Below are positions 17,236 through 25,262 of a stretch of 64,000 nt of DNA, in pieces (the stretch's first letter is position 1; the number at the start of each line of letters is the position of its first letter). This DNA is from Clostridia bacterium (GTDB lineage Bacteria; Bacillota; Clostridia; Christensenellales; UBA1242). Below the pieces are notes generated by a model. That model had not been told where the DNA came from, ran no database searches, and worked only from the letters and a program-made list of their open reading frames with translations. The position numbers were made by a program, and so were the translations under genes. Where the stretch lies: assembly GCA_022793335.1 (NCBI GenBank), contig JAAWCQ010000007.1, positions 1 through 64,000 on the forward strand, in the 5' to 3' direction.

Positions 17236-18531
17236 ATGAATTTGACACCAAAACAAATAGTTGAAGAGCTTGACAAATATATCATAGGGCAAGCCAGAGC
17301 AAAAAGAGCGGTTGCTATTGCACTGAGAAATCGTTATCGTAGAAGCCGCCTTTCAAAAGAACTTCGTGAAGAAATTACTCCAAAGAATATTATAATGAAA
17401 GGGCCTACTGGTGTTGGTAAAACTGAAATTGCGAGAAGACTTGCAAAGCTTGTTGGCGCGCCTTTTATTAAAGTTGAAGCCACAAAATATACCGAAGTTG
17501 GTTATGTGGGAAGAGATGTTGAAAGCATGGTTAGAGACCTTGTTGAAGTTTCTGTACGCATTGTAAAAGATGAAAAGACGCATGAAATGGAAGCAAAAGT
17601 TAAACCAAGCGTTGACCGCAAACTTGTCAATGCAATTTGCGATTCAAGAAGAGCTTTAAACATTGCTGTTGATAAAACCGATGTTGAAAATGAGCTTAAA
17701 GAGGGCAAAGTTGAAAATGAGACAATTGAAGTTGATGTTGAAGACAACGCAAAGCCAATGGTTGCAATTGGAATGCCTGAAATAAACATCGGAAGCATGT
17801 TTGATGGAATACTTCCAGCCAAACGCCATAAGAGAAAGATGTCAGTTGCAAGGGCAAGAGAAATCTTGATGGCAGAGGAATGTGACAGAGTTGTCGATAA
17901 AGACAGCGTTTATGCTGAAGCTATAAGAAGGGCAGAAGAAGAGGGTATCATCTTTATTGACGAGATTGACAAAATCATCGGCAAGGCAGGTGGCTCGAAT
18001 AACCAAGATGTTTCAAGAGAGGGTGTTCAAAGAGATATTCTTCCAATTGTTGAAGGAAGCACTGTTGCCACAAAGTATGGCAATGTCAAAACAGACTTTA
18101 TTCTCTTCATCGCCTCTGGCGCCTTCCATGTTTCAAATATTGAAGATATGATTCCAGAGCTTCAAGGTCGTTTTCCAATTCGTGTTGAACTTGACAATCT
18201 GACCAAAGAAGATTTTAAACGAATTTTGACAGAACCAAAAAATTCAGTTACTCTTCAATATGCAAGCATATTAAATGTCGATAATATTGACCTTAAATTC
18301 ACAGATGACGCAATTGATGAAATTGCACAGATGGCGGCAGCAGAAAATGAAACAAGCGAAAATATTGGTGCAAGACGCCTGCACACGATTATGGAACTTC
18401 TTCTTGAAGATATTTCCTTTAATGCGACTGGCGAGCACCCAATGCTTGAAGTCACTGTTGACAGACCTTATGTGCAAAATGTGTTTAAAGCAACAATTAA
18501 GAAATTTGATTTAAGCAAATATATTCTTTAA
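17236..18531 (+). CDS. hslU: HslUV protease ATPase subunit HslU
   Basis: The AAA+ unfoldase that feeds substrates to HslV. It shows ELDKYIIGQARAKRAVAIAL and the Walker A GPTGVGKTEIARRLAKL. The substrate-gripping pore loop GYVGRD lies within TKYTEVGYVGRDVESM. The Walker B is IIFIDEIDKI, and the sensor region contains GRFPIRVELDNLT. An I-domain insertion lies at about residues 110-220, rich in acidic residues. The C terminus ends FDLSKYIL, consistent with the tail that docks into HslV. At 431 residues it is slightly shorter than E. coli HslU. GAGGAGG lies at the very end of hslV, so the two are translationally linked. Confidence 0.96.
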   Translation: MNLTPKQIVEELDKYIIGQARAKRAVAIALRNRYRRSRLSKELREEITPKNIIMKGPTGVGKTEIARRLAKLVGAPFIKVEATKYTEVGYVGRDVESMVRDLVEVSVRIVKDEKTHEMEAKVKPSVDRKLVNAICDSRRALNIAVDKTDVENELKEGKVENETIEVDVEDNAKPMVAIGMPEINIGSMFDGILPAKRHKRKMSVARAREILMAEECDRVVDKDSVYAEAIRRAEEEGIIFIDEIDKIIGKAGGSNNQDVSREGVQRDILPIVEGSTVATKYGNVKTDFILFIASGAFHVSNIEDMIPELQGRFPIRVELDNLTKEDFKRILTEPKNSVTLQYASILNVDNIDLKFTDDAIDEIAQMAAAENETSENIGARRLHTIMELLLEDISFNATGEHPMLEVTVDRPYVQNVFKATIKKFDLSKYIL

Positions 18532-18605
18532 TTGGCAATTATTATGCATTTAGAAAAAGCATCATTTGTCAGCATAATTTAATAAAAAAGCTAAAAAATT
18601 AAGAA

Positions 18606-18639
18606 AAAACTTGAAAAAACAATGATTTTTTTAAGTTTT
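18606..18639 (+). terminator. Possible terminator after hslVU
   Basis: A long A/T-rich stem: AAAACTTGAAAAAA (18606-18619) pairs with TTTTTTTAAGTTTT (18626-18639) around CAATGA. It has few G-C pairs and no T tail, so the call is moderate. Confidence 0.45.
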
Positions 18640-18691
18640 AATCAAAATTATCATCATTTGATGCAATTTTTCAATTATTAAAAGGTTTAAA

Positions 18692-19369
18692 ATGGATAAC
18701 TCAAGAACAGAAGCCTTGATTGGAAAAGAAGGGCTGGAAAAGATTAAAAAGTGCCATGTCACAGTTGTAGGTGTGGGCGGCGTAGGCGGTTATACAACAG
18801 TTATGTTGGCCCGCGCTGGCATAGAAAAATTTAAACTTATTGACTTTGATGAGGTTTCACCTTCAAATATCAACAGGCAAATAGTCGCTTACAAAAGCAC
18901 AATAGGCAGAAAAAAAGTTGATGTTTTAAAGGAAATGCTGGGTCAAATCAATGATAAAATCGAGGTTGAAGTCATTCCGCAAAGACTGACAAAGGAGAAT
19001 ATATCTTCACTTATCGGGCAAACTAGCATTGTGGTTGACGCCATAGATTCTGTGAAAGATAAGATTGAACTTATTGTCTATTGCAAAGAAAAAGGCATTG
19101 AAATTATCTCTGCAATGGGTGCGGGTAATCGATATGATTTGCCAAACTTTAAGCTTGTTGACATCTATAAAACAAGTGATGATGGACTTGCAAAAGTGGT
19201 CAGAAAAGCACTTAGGCAACGCGGTGTAAAATCACTTGATACGGTGATAAGCATGTCAAAAGCGGAAAGCGTTGAAGGTGTAATAGGAAGCATAAGTTAT
19301 TATCCAGCTGCAAGCGGAAGCTATTTAGCAGCTGTTGTAATAAATAAAATTTTGAGGGAGGAAATATGA
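18692..19369 (+). CDS. tcdA: E1-like ATP-dependent tRNA t6A dehydratase (TcdA/CsdL family)
   Basis: A ThiF/MoeB-fold enzyme that adenylates and cyclises t6A in tRNA to the ct6A form. The ATP-binding segment is VTVVGVGGVGGYTTVMLARAGI, followed by LIDFDEVSPSNINRQ and the Lys/Asp ligands. SAMGAGNRYDLPNF and DIYKTSDDGLAKVVRKALR are typical of the TcdA branch. The paired cysteines of MoeB/ThiF zinc sites are absent, as expected for TcdA. The 225 residues are close to the family size. The ATG follows AAAAGG. The stop overlaps the thioredoxin start by four bases (ATGA), so the two are coupled. mtaB, upstream in the window, acts on the same t6A base. Confidence 0.85.
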   Translation: MDNSRTEALIGKEGLEKIKKCHVTVVGVGGVGGYTTVMLARAGIEKFKLIDFDEVSPSNINRQIVAYKSTIGRKKVDVLKEMLGQINDKIEVEVIPQRLTKENISSLIGQTSIVVDAIDSVKDKIELIVYCKEKGIEIISAMGAGNRYDLPNFKLVDIYKTSDDGLAKVVRKALRQRGVKSLDTVISMSKAESVEGVIGSISYYPAASGSYLAAVVINKILREEI

Positions 19370-19671
19370 AAGTAGTTGAAGAAAAAGATTTTAATGAAGA
19401 AATTAAAGAAGGGGTTGTTCTTGTAGACTTTTTTGCAAGTTGGTGCATGCCATGCAGGGCTATGGGCGGCATTTTAGAGCAAATGGATGGCACTCTTGAA
19501 GGTGTCAAAATTGTCAAAGTTGATGTGGATGAAAGCACAACTGTTGCAAGACAATTTGGAATTATGTCAATTCCAACACTTATCATCTTCAAAGATGGCC
19601 AAATGCAAGAAAAGCATGTTGGACTTTGGCAAAAGTCAGAATGTGAAGAGGCAATAAAAAAATATCTTTAG
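19366..19671 (+). CDS. Thioredoxin with a CMPC active site
   Basis: A 101-residue thioredoxin fold. VVLVDFFASWCMPCRAMGGIL gives the redox motif CMPC (residues 27-30) instead of the usual CGPC, with the buried Asp21 retained. The cis-Pro loop is present (FGIMSIPTLIIFKDGQ). The Gly-to-Met change in the motif should shift redox potential or partner choice. The start overlaps the tcdA stop, with GGGAGG shortly before. No thioredoxin reductase is in the window, so this may be a specialised rather than the main thioredoxin. Its position just before the Fe-S genes is suggestive only. Confidence 0.9.
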   Translation: MKVVEEKDFNEEIKEGVVLVDFFASWCMPCRAMGGILEQMDGTLEGVKIVKVDVDESTTVARQFGIMSIPTLIIFKDGQMQEKHVGLWQKSECEEAIKKYL

Positions 19672-19728
19672 TTTTTAATAAACCAAATTTGTTTTAAATT
19701 TGAAAATTAAACAAAGTCAATCAAAAGA

Positions 19729-19757
19729 AAAAGTTGAGAAAATTCCCAACTTTTTTT
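19729..19757 (+). terminator. Intrinsic terminator after the thioredoxin gene
   Basis: AAAGTTG and CAACTTT pair around a ten-base loop, with seven T following. Confidence 0.75.
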
Positions 19758-19829
19758 ATATATTCAATCTTAACTATTGACTTTGATTATTTTAAGTGAT
19801 AAAATATTAAAAGATTAAAGGGGTGTAAA

Positions 19830-21005
19830 ATGTCAAAGAAAGTTTATCTAGATTATGCTTCAACAACCTATGTTTCAAACGAAGTTTTAAATGAAATGAT
19901 GCCTTGCTTTAACTCATTCTATGGCAATTCAAATTCTCTTCACAGTTTTGGAAGAGAGGCTTCAAGCATTGTTGACAGAGCAAGAGACCGCATTAAACAT
20001 GCAATCGGTGCAAAAAAATCAAATGAAATTTATTTTACTTCAGGCGGGACTGAAGCAAACAACTGGGCAATCAGAGGTCTTGCTCATGCCTATTCTGAAA
20101 AAGGAAAACATATTATTGTAAGTGAGATAGAACATAAATCACTGCTTGACAGCTGTGCTGCTCTTGAAGCAGAAGGCTATGAAATTTCATATCTTCCTGT
20201 TGACAAGCATGGGCTTGTAAAACTTGGGGAGCTTATTCACCTTATCAGAAAAGATACTATTCTAGTTTCAATCATGGCTGTAAACAATGAAATTGGCACA
20301 ATTCAAAATATCAAAGCTATTGCAAAAATTGCTCATGATTATGGTGTAATTTTCCATACTGATGCAGCTCAAGCTCTTGGCGCTTTGAAGTTGAATGTTG
20401 AAGACATGGAAATCGACGCAATGACAATTACTGCACACAAGATTTATGGTGCAAAAGGCGTTGGCGCTTTGTATGTGAAAGAGGGTGTTCGAATTGAAAA
20501 CCTCATCTATGGCGGAAGCCAAGAGAGAGGCAAAAGAGGTGGCACTCTTAATGTTCCTGCAATCGCTGGCTTTGGAAAGGCTGTCGAAATTGCAAACAGA
20601 GATGTGGTTGTAAATCAACAAAAACTCAGAAATGTAAGAGAATATTTTGTTAAAAATGTAACAGAAAGAATTGATTATGTGACTGTAAACGGTCATCCGC
20701 TTCAAAAGGTAAATGGAATTTTAAGCATGACTTTTGAAATGGTTGACAAAGAATCTCTTTTAATGCTTCTTGATATTGAAGGCGTGGCAGTATCTGCTGG
20801 CTCTGCTTGCACAGCAAACTCAACTTTGCAATCTCATGTTTTAAAGGCTATCGGCCTTGAAGATGAAATGGCAAACAGCACAATTCGCTTCTCATTCGGC
20901 AAAAATACAACAAAGGCTGACCTTGACTATGCAATTGACGCTCTTGTAAAAGCAGTTGAAAAATTAAGGTCAATTTCAGCACTTACAAAAGCAGGGAGGA
21001 GATAA
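19830..21005 (+). CDS. Cysteine desulfurase (IscS/NifS family), housekeeping copy
   Basis: A PLP enzyme that takes sulfur from cysteine for Fe-S clusters and thio-modified tRNA. The PLP lysine is in TAHKIYGAKGVGALYV, and FHTDAAQALGAL carries the Asp that contacts the ring. The sulfur-carrying Cys is in SAGSACTANSTLQSHVLKAIG. The 391 residues are a standard length. AAAGGGGTG lies before the ATG. The IscU-like scaffold begins two bases after the stop, so the pair forms an operon. A second, diverged desulfurase lies at 61710-62867 next to the BREX genes. Confidence 0.93.
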   Translation: MSKKVYLDYASTTYVSNEVLNEMMPCFNSFYGNSNSLHSFGREASSIVDRARDRIKHAIGAKKSNEIYFTSGGTEANNWAIRGLAHAYSEKGKHIIVSEIEHKSLLDSCAALEAEGYEISYLPVDKHGLVKLGELIHLIRKDTILVSIMAVNNEIGTIQNIKAIAKIAHDYGVIFHTDAAQALGALKLNVEDMEIDAMTITAHKIYGAKGVGALYVKEGVRIENLIYGGSQERGKRGGTLNVPAIAGFGKAVEIANRDVVVNQQKLRNVREYFVKNVTERIDYVTVNGHPLQKVNGILSMTFEMVDKESLLMLLDIEGVAVSAGSACTANSTLQSHVLKAIGLEDEMANSTIRFSFGKNTTKADLDYAIDALVKAVEKLRSISALTKAGRR

Positions 21006-21007
21006 TT

Positions 21008-21400
21008 ATGTTTAGTGAAAGAATTTTAAAAAGATTTACTGATCCTAAATATGCTGGTGGCCTTAGAGGTGCAAACGGCACTGGAAAGAGTGGCGAAAGC
21101 AGCAGTGGAGACCTTATCAAAATTTATATTTTGGTAAATGAAGAAAATGTAATTACTGATGCAAAATTCAAAGCCTATGGCGGAGTATGCACAATTGCAG
21201 CTTGTGATGTGGCTTGCGGTCTTATTGAAGGAAGAAGCTTGGAGGCAGCACTCAGAACAAATTATTATCAAATTCTTGAAGAAATGGGGCAGGTGCCAAG
21301 CAATCGTGAATATACTGCAGCTCTTGCTGAAGAAGCAATCAAAAATGCAATTGAAGATTTCTATAAAAAGAAAGAAAAAGAAATCAAATCAAAAAGATAA
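21008..21400 (+). CDS. IscU/NifU-N-like Fe-S scaffold with displaced cysteines
   Basis: The 130-residue protein has the IscU fold signature: FSERILKRFTDPKYAG, GDLIKIYILVNEENVITDAKFKAYGG, and LAEEAIKNAIEDFY at the C terminus. The three canonical scaffold cysteines are missing from their positions. The ACGD site reads SSGD (Ser33), the GCGSA site reads GGVCT, and the HCS site reads EYT (101-103). Three other cysteines cluster at residues 61, 66 and 70 in VCTIAACDVAC. The fold is kept but the metal chemistry must differ, or this is a sulfur-handling relative. It is in an operon with the desulfurase. Other scaffolds may exist outside the window. Confidence 0.75.
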   Translation: MFSERILKRFTDPKYAGGLRGANGTGKSGESSSGDLIKIYILVNEENVITDAKFKAYGGVCTIAACDVACGLIEGRSLEAALRTNYYQILEEMGQVPSNREYTAALAEEAIKNAIEDFYKKKEKEIKSKR

Positions 21401-21416
21401 TTTAATTAAAATATTG

Positions 21417-21447
21417 AAAAAGTGGTTGAATTTGACCACTTTTTTTG
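21417..21447 (+). terminator. Intrinsic terminator after the desulfurase/scaffold operon
   Basis: AAAAAGTGGT pairs with ACCACTTTTT across an eight-base loop, with seven T. Confidence 0.85.
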
Positions 21448-21586
21448 TTTTTTAAAGTGTTTTGTTAAGAAATTTAAATATTTGACCATTTTTTTAACTT
21501 TTTGCTTGCTCAAAGAAAAAGCTTTTAATCTTTAAATGTATGTATATTATCACAACAATGGCACAAAATAAACATAAGGAGGGATT

Positions 21587-21754
21587 ATGAAAGATGTTTT
21601 AATGTTGCTTGGTTTCAGTATGGGACTAGTGACGGGTGCATTATTATATAAGTACTCTGAGAGTGCAAAGCAAGCTGTTGATAAAAGCGAAAAAGCTGTA
21701 ATGAAAGAAGTCAACAAGCTGGAACAAAAAGCCAAGAAAGCAAATCAAGAATAA
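21587..21754 (+). CDS. Small YtxH-like membrane protein, 55 residues
   Basis: An ORF with a strong ribosome site (AAGGAGGGATT) directly before the ATG. The translation begins MKDVLMLLGFSMGLVTGALLY, one membrane segment with a glycine-rich face. It is followed by a short charged amphipathic helix (SESAKQAVDKSEKAVMKEV and onward) that should form a coiled coil in the cytoplasm. This layout is like YtxH-type stress or envelope proteins. A perfect palindromic terminator follows, so it is a one-gene unit. The function is unknown. Confidence 0.75.
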   Translation: MKDVLMLLGFSMGLVTGALLYKYSESAKQAVDKSEKAVMKEVNKLEQKAKKANQE

Positions 21755-21794
21755 TTTTGGCTTTTAGTTGTTTATGCTTTAGCATCAAAAAAAG

Positions 21795-21822
21795 GGACTG
21801 AAAATTTTCAGTCCTCTTTTTT
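21795..21822 (+). terminator. Intrinsic terminator after the small membrane protein
   Basis: GGACTGAAAATTTTCAGTCC (21795-21814) is a perfect 20-base palindrome followed by a T-rich tract. Confidence 0.9.
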
Positions 21823-21845
21823 ATCTGTCTTAATAATTTTTTATG

Positions 21846-21995
21846 CTATTCAGCTTCAATTTCATCCTCAGCCTTCTGCGAAACAATCTCTTCAAAATAA
21901 ATTTTGTGTAATCATTGATATTTTTCATGACTTTTAAGTTTATCTTGTAATTTATCATAAATAAAACTTCCAAACTCATTGATATAATCTTCCAT
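21846..21995 (-). pseudogene. Broken small gene with an in-frame TGA
   Basis: On the minus strand, AAAGGAAATGCTTT precedes an ATG at 21995. The frame reads MEDYINEFGSFIYDKLQDKL to 27 residues, meets TGA, then continues in the same frame for 21 more codons (LHKIYFEEIVSQKAEDEIEAE) to TAG at 21846. The acidic, helix-rich composition is continuous across the stop. TGA is a real stop elsewhere in the window (dprA and the AdSS-like gene end with it). This is therefore most likely a small gene killed by a nonsense mutation, or a functional 27-residue peptide. No homologue is recognised. Confidence 0.45.
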
Positions 21996-22134
21996 AAAGC
22001 ATTTCCTTTGAATTAGTATAACTTATCGCCGCTTAAAAGTCAATAAATTTTATTTTTACTTTTTAAAGCTTACAAACTATAAAAAACAATATGAAACATT
22101 ATATATTTTTATATATAATAAATATTCTTAGATA

Positions 22135-22163
22135 TTGACTTTTGACTGAGCTGATGATATACT
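22135..22163 (+). promoter_or_regulatory. Strong promoter of the eight-paralogue operon
   Basis: TTGACT (22135-22140), a 17-base spacer and TATACT (22158-22163) with an extended -10 TGA. Transcription would start near 22170, inside or next to the AAGGAG of gene 1, leaving only about 15 bases of leader. Confidence 0.8.
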
Positions 22164-22184
22164 TTAAATAAGGAGTAGTCTATT

Positions 22185-22841
22185 ATGGCATCATTCAAAG
22201 GTATATTAAAAAAGATTTCAGGTGGTCTTAAAATGGCGGCAGCTTACGCGCCTGGCGTACTTGCTCTTGCTGGCGTTTTGGTCGCTTTCGGTGGGGTAAT
22301 AGGCGCTGCTGTTTATGAAGATAAAATAGAAGAGTTTAAAGAAACTCCAGTTTACATTCAAGCGTATGAAGATGATTTTGAAAGTGCAAAAACATCTTTT
22401 AAAAACGAGGAAATTTCTTTTGAAGAATATCAAAGTAAAATAAATTATTTGGGCAACAAAGACTATATAAAAGAAACAATAGAAAATTCTGAAAGTGAAG
22501 AAACTCTAGAATATAAAAATTATTTAAAACAACAAGATATCAGCAAAACTGTTGCTTTTTCAGGGCTTGGTGTTTTTGGTGCATGTGGAGTTTTAAGTTT
22601 AGTTTGGTTTGTTGGCCCTGTTGCAGATAATATCATTACTTCAGCAGAAAATGATTTTGATTATGAAAGCGATTACGAAATGGACAGAGAAAGGAAAATG
22701 CGAGAAGAAGAAAACAGAAAAAAACTGGAAGAAGAAATCAAGAAACTGAAAGAGCAAGACAAATTTTTAATGCAAGATAAAGATGAAGATGAAGAAGACA
22801 AAGATCTTCCAGATATAGCAGAAACTTATTATAAAGATTGA
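22185..22841 (+). CDS. Tandem paralogue 1: two-TM protein with acidic tail
   Basis: The 218-residue first member of an unrecognised family. It starts with the cationic segment ASFKGILKKISGGLKMA, then a glycine/alanine-rich membrane helix (about 18-44). A charged central domain follows with the family motif EEISFEEYQSKINYLGNKDY. A second membrane helix (about 123-150, VAFSGLGVFGACGVLSLVWF) precedes a highly charged helix at 165-195 that should form a coiled coil. The tail ends in KDLPDIAETYYKD. With positive charges at the N terminus, both ends should be cytoplasmic and the central domain outside. TAAGGAG precedes the ATG. It shares the LVWFVGPVA-type second helix with paralogue 6. Confidence 0.85.
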   Translation: MASFKGILKKISGGLKMAAAYAPGVLALAGVLVAFGGVIGAAVYEDKIEEFKETPVYIQAYEDDFESAKTSFKNEEISFEEYQSKINYLGNKDYIKETIENSESEETLEYKNYLKQQDISKTVAFSGLGVFGACGVLSLVWFVGPVADNIITSAENDFDYESDYEMDRERKMREEENRKKLEEEIKKLKEQDKFLMQDKDEDEEDKDLPDIAETYYKD

Positions 22842-22866
22842 TATTATTCACAATGTTGGAGAAAAA

Positions 22867-23415
22867 ATGAAGAAAAAAACTGGTTTTTTGAAGAAAGTCA
22901 TTAAAGGTTTAAAACTTGCTGCGACTACTATTCCGCTTGCCTTGGCGGTTGCGATGCCTGTGACGGCGATCACCTGCATTTCTGTAGCTGGTGTTAGAGA
23001 GCCTATGATTTTTGAAGAAATTATTGAAACTGACAACTTTGCAACAGCAAGAGATGCTGATCTTCAAGAGTTGACACAAAAGTATAAGGCAGGTGAAATT
23101 TCAAATAGAGATTATAATGACGAGCTTGGCAAGTTTGGTACAAAAACTTATATAAAAGAATTTCTTAAGCAAGATTTTGAAGGAAACGCCGAATATCTTA
23201 CAAGATTAAAAAACAATGATGCTTTGTTTTATATAGGAATGGGTGCTTTTGTAGGTATGATATTTACTATTGGTGGTGCAACTTATTTTGAACTTAGTGC
23301 AGCGTCAAAAATAAGGAAAAAAATACTTGGCACTTATGAGGAAGAAGAACCAAAAATTGAGATATTTCAAGATAGCGATGATGAAGATGAACTTGTTGAT
23401 ATAAATAAAGAATAA
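22867..23415 (+). CDS. Tandem paralogue 2: two-TM protein with acidic tail
   Basis: The 182-residue protein begins KKKTGFLKKVIKGLKLAATTI, then membrane helix 1 (about 18-42). The central motif is AGEISNRDYNDELGKFGTKTY with IKEFLKQDFEGNAEYLTRLK. Helix 2 is about 122-145. The tail is short and acidic (SDDEDELVDINKE) and lacks the YY pair of its relatives, so it is diverged. GTTGGAG precedes the ATG. The gap to paralogue 1 is 25 bases. No known family is recognised. Confidence 0.82.
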   Translation: MKKKTGFLKKVIKGLKLAATTIPLALAVAMPVTAITCISVAGVREPMIFEEIIETDNFATARDADLQELTQKYKAGEISNRDYNDELGKFGTKTYIKEFLKQDFEGNAEYLTRLKNNDALFYIGMGAFVGMIFTIGGATYFELSAASKIRKKILGTYEEEEPKIEIFQDSDDEDELVDINKE

Positions 23416-23430
23416 AAAGGGGAAATAATT

Positions 23431-23997
23431 ATGGAAAAAGAAAAACATCCAAAAAGATTTGTAGGTATTATAAAATTGGCCAGCTTTTTGTTGTTTCCTA
23501 CTTTAGCTTTAGGTAGTCTCGGTGTGGCACTTGGAACTGGAATTGCTGCTGGTACAATTGGTGGAAATTCACTTAATGATGACTATAAAAAAACTGCCAT
23601 TTATGAAGAATGGTATAATGCAGATGTTGATGAAGCAAATCGCGCTTATGAAGCAGGTGAAATAAAACATCTTGAATATAACAATCGAATTTCTTATATT
23701 GGCTCAAATGATTATGTTTTAGAGATTATGAACAAAGACTTGGAAGGCAATGAAGAATTTCAAGCAAGATTTGAAAAATCTGAGATATTAAAGAAAGCAT
23801 GCTATGTTTCTTTGGGGCTGAGTGTGGCAGGAATTGCTGGTACATTTGTTGAGATGGCCAAAGACCCTGATAAACTTTATAATAATGCGATTAAAGATAT
23901 TCGCTATACTGAATATGAGAAAATTGATAATTTTGAAGTCAGTGAAGATGAGGAAGAAGAGCTTCCAAGCATTGATGAATCATATTACAAATCATAA
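23431..23997 (+). CDS. Tandem paralogue 3: two-TM protein with acidic tail
   Basis: The 188-residue protein has a diverged N terminus (EKEKHPKRFVGIIKLASFLL) and membrane helix 1 (about 14-44). The best-conserved central motif reads EAGEIKHLEYNNRISYIGSNDY, with MNKDLEGNEEFQARFEKSE after it. Helix 2 is about 122-142. The tail ends in EEELPSIDESYYKS. At DNA level this tail is almost the same as that of paralogue 5 (GAGCTTCCAAGCATTGATGA in both), although the N termini differ. That suggests exchange of the 3' segment. AAAAGGGGAAA precedes the ATG. Confidence 0.82.
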   Translation: MEKEKHPKRFVGIIKLASFLLFPTLALGSLGVALGTGIAAGTIGGNSLNDDYKKTAIYEEWYNADVDEANRAYEAGEIKHLEYNNRISYIGSNDYVLEIMNKDLEGNEEFQARFEKSEILKKACYVSLGLSVAGIAGTFVEMAKDPDKLYNNAIKDIRYTEYEKIDNFEVSEDEEEELPSIDESYYKS

Positions 23998-24046
23998 CAA
24001 ATTTAAATTATTTAAAACAGCTTAAATTAAGATAAAGGGATAAAAT

Positions 24047-24628
24047 ATGGGGAAATTTAAAGGTATATTAAAGAAAATTTCATGCGGGCTTAAAATGGCA
24101 ATAGTTACCGCTCCTTTTGTATTGGGACTTTCTGGCCTCTTGGTTGGAGTAGGAGGGGCAATCAGTGCAGCTGTTTATCATGATAAAGCTTTTAAATATA
24201 TTGAAACAGAAGAATTTTTAGAAAGAAAACTTGAAGATGTAAATAATAATCAGTTTGCTTTAAAAAATGGTGAGATTTCAGCAAAAGAGTATACTCAAAA
24301 TGAAAAATATTTTGAAACCAAAGAATATATTCTTAAAGTCCTTAAAGAAAGTGAAAGCGAAGAATCAAAAATTTATCAAGGTTATATTGATAAAAATCAT
24401 ACAAGCGTAACAGTTGCATTTTCAGGATTGGGAGCTGTTGGAGCAGCTTTTTTGATAGGGATGCCACTTCGTTTTACTGGTGCAAGCCAACGAATTATAA
24501 TGTCTGCTCTCAATGATAGTGCTGAAGGCGATGAGGAATTCTACGATGCTAAGATAAAAAAAGACCCATTCTATGATGAAAATGAAGAAGATCTTCCAGA
24601 TATAGAACAAGATTATTACAATGAATAA
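24047..24628 (+). CDS. Tandem paralogue 4: two-TM protein with acidic tail
   Basis: The 193-residue protein starts with the archetypal GKFKGILKKISCGLKMA and helix 1 (about 18-44). The central motif is KNGEISAKEYTQNEKYFETK. SESEESKIYQGY matches SESEETLEYKNY of paralogue 1, its closest relative. Helix 2 is about 122-142 (VAFSGLGAVGAAFLIGM). The tail ends in EEDLPDIEQDYYNE. About 30 bases upstream of the ATG (AAATTAAG, AAGGGATAAAA) resemble those before paralogue 7, so leader and start were duplicated together. The 49-base gap before it is one of the two longest in the array. Confidence 0.83.
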   Translation: MGKFKGILKKISCGLKMAIVTAPFVLGLSGLLVGVGGAISAAVYHDKAFKYIETEEFLERKLEDVNNNQFALKNGEISAKEYTQNEKYFETKEYILKVLKESESEESKIYQGYIDKNHTSVTVAFSGLGAVGAAFLIGMPLRFTGASQRIIMSALNDSAEGDEEFYDAKIKKDPFYDENEEDLPDIEQDYYNE

Positions 24629-24652
24629 GAAAATTTTTAAAGGTGAAAAAAT

Positions 24653-25249
24653 ATGGGAAAGTTTAAAGGAATAATTAAATCATTAAAAGGCGGATTGAAA
24701 ATGGTCGCATTTGCACTGCCAACGCTTGGCGCGCTTGTGGGCTTATCTCTTACCATTTCAAGTTGCAGCATGGCAACTCCAGATGAAACTTTTTATAGAA
24801 GTTATAGAAATACTGAATATTTTAAAGAAGTTTATATGGAAGATGTGTCAGCTGCTCAAGAGGCTTATAAAGAGGGCTATATCACGAATGCAGAATATCA
24901 AAAAAGAATAGAGAAATATGATTCAGACCAATACCTCGAAGAAAAAATCAGAGAAGATACAGAACATCCTGAATATAAAGAAGCTTTAGATAAACGTGAT
25001 GAAGGATTTAGAAATTCTATGATAGGGGTTGGAGTTTTTGGAGCTTCTTCATTTGCAGGAGCTATTTTGTATGGCACGGGTGGAAAGTCATTTTATAAAT
25101 CTGCCGTTAATGACCTTGCTGATGCAAAGAGAGAATTTAAAAAGAAAAATCCTCCTAAGCCAAAAACTCAAAAAGCGACCAAAAATTTTGCATTTAACGA
25201 CGATGAAGATGAGCTTCCAAGCATTGATGATCAATATTACAATGATTAA
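24653..25249 (+). CDS. Tandem paralogue 5: membrane protein with acidic tail
   Basis: The 198-residue protein begins GKFKGIIKSLKGGLKMVAFAL. Helix 1 ends in LTISSCSMATPD, which resembles a lipobox, but the segment is too deep and its start too like the paralogues to call a lipoprotein with confidence. The central motif is KEGYITNAEYQKRIEKYDSDQY, and helix 2 is about 120-140. A lysine/proline-rich linker (KKKNPPKPKTQKATK) leads to the tail DDEDELPSIDDQYYND. AGGTGAAAAA precedes the ATG. Confidence 0.82.
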   Translation: MGKFKGIIKSLKGGLKMVAFALPTLGALVGLSLTISSCSMATPDETFYRSYRNTEYFKEVYMEDVSAAQEAYKEGYITNAEYQKRIEKYDSDQYLEEKIREDTEHPEYKEALDKRDEGFRNSMIGVGVFGASSFAGAILYGTGGKSFYKSAVNDLADAKREFKKKNPPKPKTQKATKNFAFNDDEDELPSIDDQYYND

Positions 25250-25262
25250 ATAAGGAGATATT

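Noticed and set aside
21846-21995. TGA as Trp or selenocysteine
   Set aside because: TGA ends dprA, the AdSS-like gene and others, and proteins use TGG for Trp. No SECIS-like hairpin follows the codon.
24653-25249. Lipoprotein signal in paralogue 5
   Set aside because: TISSC resembles a lipobox but lies about 38 residues in, and the N terminus is the same as in paralogues that lack a Cys there.
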